Shown: one piece after another, positions 62,001 through 64,000 of the stretch
How the letters are laid out: every line of letters starts with the position of its first letter
How positions within the stretch are numbered: position 1 is the stretch's first letter
From: Chitinophagaceae bacterium
GTDB lineage: Bacteria > Bacteroidota > Bacteroidia > Chitinophagales > Chitinophagaceae
Direction of reading: 5' to 3'
Length of the DNA stretch: 64,000 bases
NCBI GenBank assembly: GCA_016786885.1
Contig: JAEUVO010000022.1
Coordinates: forward strand, 20,859-84,858
Translations under genes and position numbers: made by a program
The notes under the pieces: generated by a model
What the model was told of the DNA's origin: nothing
Databases searched by the model: none
Seen by the model: the letters and a program-made list of their open reading frames with translations, nothing else

Positions 62001-63045
62001 AGGAACTAATCTTTCATTTACAGTGGCTGCAGGTGGTTCTGGTTTATCATACCAGTGGGAAGTAAGTACAAATGGTGGCACATCATGGAGTAATGTTACT
62101 GACGGCGGTGTATATTCAGGTGCAACGACTACAACTTTAACTATTACAGGAGTGCCTCCTGCATTTAATACCTACAGGTACAGGGCGATAGTTTCAAATG
62201 CAGCTTGTACACCGGGAGTCTCTACTGCGGCAATACTTACAGTTAATACATTCCCTGTTATCACTGCTCAGCCACAGAATGCTACTATTTGCGAAGGTGC
62301 AAATCAAAGCTTTAGCGTAACAGCTACAACAGGCGTTGGTACACTCAGCTATCAATGGCAGCTCAGTGTGAATGGTGGTACCACATGGACCAATCTTACC
62401 GGAGCTACTACTTCATCTTTTGCACAAACTGCTATACCTGCGGGCCAGAATGGTTACAGGTTCAGGGTTATAGTTACTGCAGGTTGCGGATCAGTTACCT
62501 CCAATGCAGCAATATTGACGGTAAATACATACCCGATCATTGCATTTACAGCACCTGCTGTTATCTGTGTCTCTGATCCGGCTATTAGCCTAAGTGCAAG
62601 TCCTGCGGGCGGCGCATTCAGCGGAAATGGTGTATCAGGAACTTCCTTTACACCTTCTGCGGCCGGTGTTGGTCCGAGAACGGTAACTTACACAGCTACC
62701 AATGCAGGTTGCCAGTCTTCTGTTGGCAGAGTGATCCTTGTAAATGATTGTGCAGAACGTCACCTTACATTAGATCAGTATCCTGCAATAATTGTATATC
62801 CGAGCCCGAATAACGGACGGTTTAGCATCAGGCTTAATACAGACCTTTACACTAAACTGAATATTAAGATATACAATAGTGCTGGTCAGCTGGTTAAATC
62901 CCAGGTTGCCAGTGGCCTCACTTATGGAAGCGTTATACCACTGGATATTACTAACCAGGCAAGCGGAACATATCATTTGTTCCTGTCTAATGACGAAAAT
63001 GGTTCAGTATCAACCAAAGGTGTAAGTATTGTAGTTTATAAATAA
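59077..63045 (+). CDS. Reprolysin-like metalloprotease with Ig-like repeats and T9SS sorting domain
   Basis: 1322-aa secreted protease. Signal peptide 1-23 (LTVFAALTFSSLMFA, then QNR). A propeptide-like region is followed by a metzincin catalytic domain with HEVGHQFRGNH (H342, E343, H346, H352). Then comes a PKD/cadherin-like segment (TDGDGDPLTYCWEQWD), a beta domain (PFTVSFPNGGESFVGGSTQTI) and four Ig-like repeats of ~90 aa (783-1151). A PKD-type module and a C-terminal T9SS sorting domain (YPSPNNGRFSIRL...GTYHLFL, ~1245-1322) complete it. It probably degrades proteins at the cell surface or outside. A long leader with possible RNA structure precedes it. Confidence 0.92.
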   Translation: MRKIYKLSLTVFAALTFSSLMFAQNRFFTDAGENRTVQTAGQRVIIPQKFRTSSMDVQAMKNFLWSLPSERAIIANRNLAPVVELPMPDGQMARFRIWESSIQEPALQAKFPDIRTFAGQGIDDPYASIRLDYSPDAGFHGQILSHVKGRVFIDPYARGDVNNYVSYFTKDYGTRAPFNCEVTEFAEPLPRIEAGPCRGTQLYTYRLAVANTNEYAAAVGGTTDALLHAAIVTAVNRVVGVYETELAIRMVLVANNDLVEFTTTETDPFTGNNNANTLINESQTQITSIIGTANFDIGHTFSTGAGGLAGLGVVCNASNKARGVTGLSNPVGDVFYIDFVAHEVGHQFRGNHSFNGQVGNCSGGNRNGGTAYEPGSGTTIQAYAGICGSDDIQPNSDPFFHTISFDEISNFVATGGGAGCAVLTPTGNTIPVITAMDNNNVSIPISTPFTLTGTATDGDGDPLTYCWEQWDLGPQGAWNSGATSTTAPNFKSRIPKTTGSRTFPDMAVILANFPANPAATMGGLKGETLPTVARTMKFRLTVRDNRVTGGGVTTGGDGCGTFSSMFQVNVVGTTPFTVSFPNGGESFVGGSTQTITWNNAGTNASPFNVANVRILLSTDGGLTYPTVVSASTANDGSEALSIPVVSTTTARIKVEAIGNIFFDISNANFTITPPPTGFSFGPTTPATATCPAPATMNVTLPTISNGGFSNAITLAATAGVPAGTNVTFGTNPVTPGNSSVVTLNNTNTLAAGSYVVTITGTATGAPDQTANLTFTVNPGTGPTITTQPVNQTVCAGSNATFSVVATGTYQWQVSTNGGGTWTNVAGATSASYTITGVTAGLSGNQYRVVVTGQCGSTNSNAATLTVNTAPAVTSQPQSLTLCSGSAASFSVAATGSGLTYQWELSTDGGGTYNPIAGATSATYNIASVTVGMNNNRYRCVVSGTCTPAATSSAATLLVSSSITVTTNPVSQTVCEGTNLSFTVAAGGSGLSYQWEVSTNGGTSWSNVTDGGVYSGATTTTLTITGVPPAFNTYRYRAIVSNAACTPGVSTAAILTVNTFPVITAQPQNATICEGANQSFSVTATTGVGTLSYQWQLSVNGGTTWTNLTGATTSSFAQTAIPAGQNGYRFRVIVTAGCGSVTSNAAILTVNTYPIIAFTAPAVICVSDPAISLSASPAGGAFSGNGVSGTSFTPSAAGVGPRTVTYTATNAGCQSSVGRVILVNDCAERHLTLDQYPAIIVYPSPNNGRFSIRLNTDLYTKLNIKIYNSAGQLVKSQVASGLTYGSVIPLDITNQASGTYHLFLSNDENGSVSTKGVSIVVYK
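61423..62529 (+). repeat. Four in-frame Ig-like domain repeats
   Basis: Units start at 61423, 61684, 61960 and 62251. Each carries a pattern like ITxQPxxxTxCxGxxxxF, YQWxxSTNGGxxW and YRxxVxxxC. The coding copies have diverged, so recent duplication is unlikely. Confidence 0.85.
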
Positions 63046-63065
63046 TCAACCGGGTTGAATAATTT

Positions 63066-63102
63066 AAATCCCGTCCCGTTTATAACGGGACGGGATTTTT
63101 TT
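63066..63102 (+). terminator. Strong intrinsic terminator after the protease gene
   Basis: AAATCCCGTCCCGTT (63066-63080) pairs perfectly with AACGGGACGGGATTT (63084-63098), followed by TTTT. 15-bp GC-rich stem. Confidence 0.9.
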
Positions 63103-63131
63103 ATTCACGATGTTATTGAGGTATTAATTCA

Positions 63132-63164
63132 TTGTTTTTATCAGCCTGACTTATCGTACCTTCG
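63132..63164 (+). promoter_or_regulatory. Promoter of the ABC-F gene
   Basis: TTG (63132-63134), 22-nt spacer, TACCTTCG (63157-63164). The ATG lies 20 nt downstream. Confidence 0.5.
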
Positions 63165-63181
63165 CGGCTTCAAATTTTTAA

Positions 63182-64000
<819 letters not shown>

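Noticed and set aside
61423..62529. Repeated units that could suggest a CRISPR-like array
   Set aside because: The repeats are in-frame, ~270-290 bp long, divergent, and encode Ig-like domains.

Overview
The window reads as core chromosome of a Bacteroidota bacterium, most likely Chitinophagaceae. The basis is: (i) recurrent Bacteroidota-type -7 promoter boxes (TAnnTTTG and the variant TAnnTTCG) close upstream of many genes, and no obvious Shine-Dalgarno sequences; (ii) two giant secreted proteins ending in type IX secretion (T9SS) sorting domains; (iii) family choices typical of the phylum: a SecD-SecF fusion, a long NusB, BshB1 of bacillithiol synthesis, DUF4294, a C-type CcmE, a LytS/LytTR pair and a stand-alone acyl-CoA mutase large subunit. 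I found no rRNA, tRNA, CRISPR array, insertion sequence or prophage. The placement is inference; no 16S gene is present.

Layout. 1-5058: aspartokinase (cut by the left edge), divergent from a six-gene run fbp / GNAT / ABC ATPase / FKBP / DinB-like / NUDIX. 5055-7394 (minus): folC and a TonB-like protein with a Gly/Asn-rich linker. 7621-9096: a secreted protein of unknown function. 9101-18815 (minus): an agmatinase-like / membrane / radical SAM / DMT-transporter operon, a fatty-acid desaturase, bshB1, a DUF4294 protein, and the cytochrome c maturation pair ccmE-ccmF. 18984-25016: acyl-CoA dehydrogenase, a YggS-type PLP protein, a LytS/LytTR two-component system and a secreted transglutaminase-like protein. 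25049-26153 (minus): a SET-domain protein, a 49-residue Lys-rich protein directly upstream of it, and a META-domain lipoprotein. 26337-35996: secreted hydrolase, cupin, two tandem double-domain universal stress proteins, DUF3095, two paralogous small membrane proteins, glnS and a helical protein. 36071-41326: serine hydrolase, acyl-CoA mutase large subunit and an IscA-type protein. 41388-50608: secDF, a beta-lactamase-like serine hydrolase, an aminotransferase, and the nusB / DUF1573 / yajC / coaE / TlpA-like group. 50819-64000: a T9SS BNR-repeat protein, groES-groEL, a lipoprotein, a T9SS metzincin-type protease with four Ig-like repeats, and the start of an ABC-F ATPase.

Most of this is housekeeping. 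The points I consider most worth following are the SET methyltransferase paired with a tiny Lys-rich protein (25049-25631), a candidate structured leader RNA before the secreted protease (about 58802-58882), short inverted repeats in regulatory regions (7468, 31458, 50655), an 8-nt periodic inverted element between groES and groEL, and -7 boxes so close to start codons that the transcripts may be leaderless (folC, glnS and the gene at 44714).
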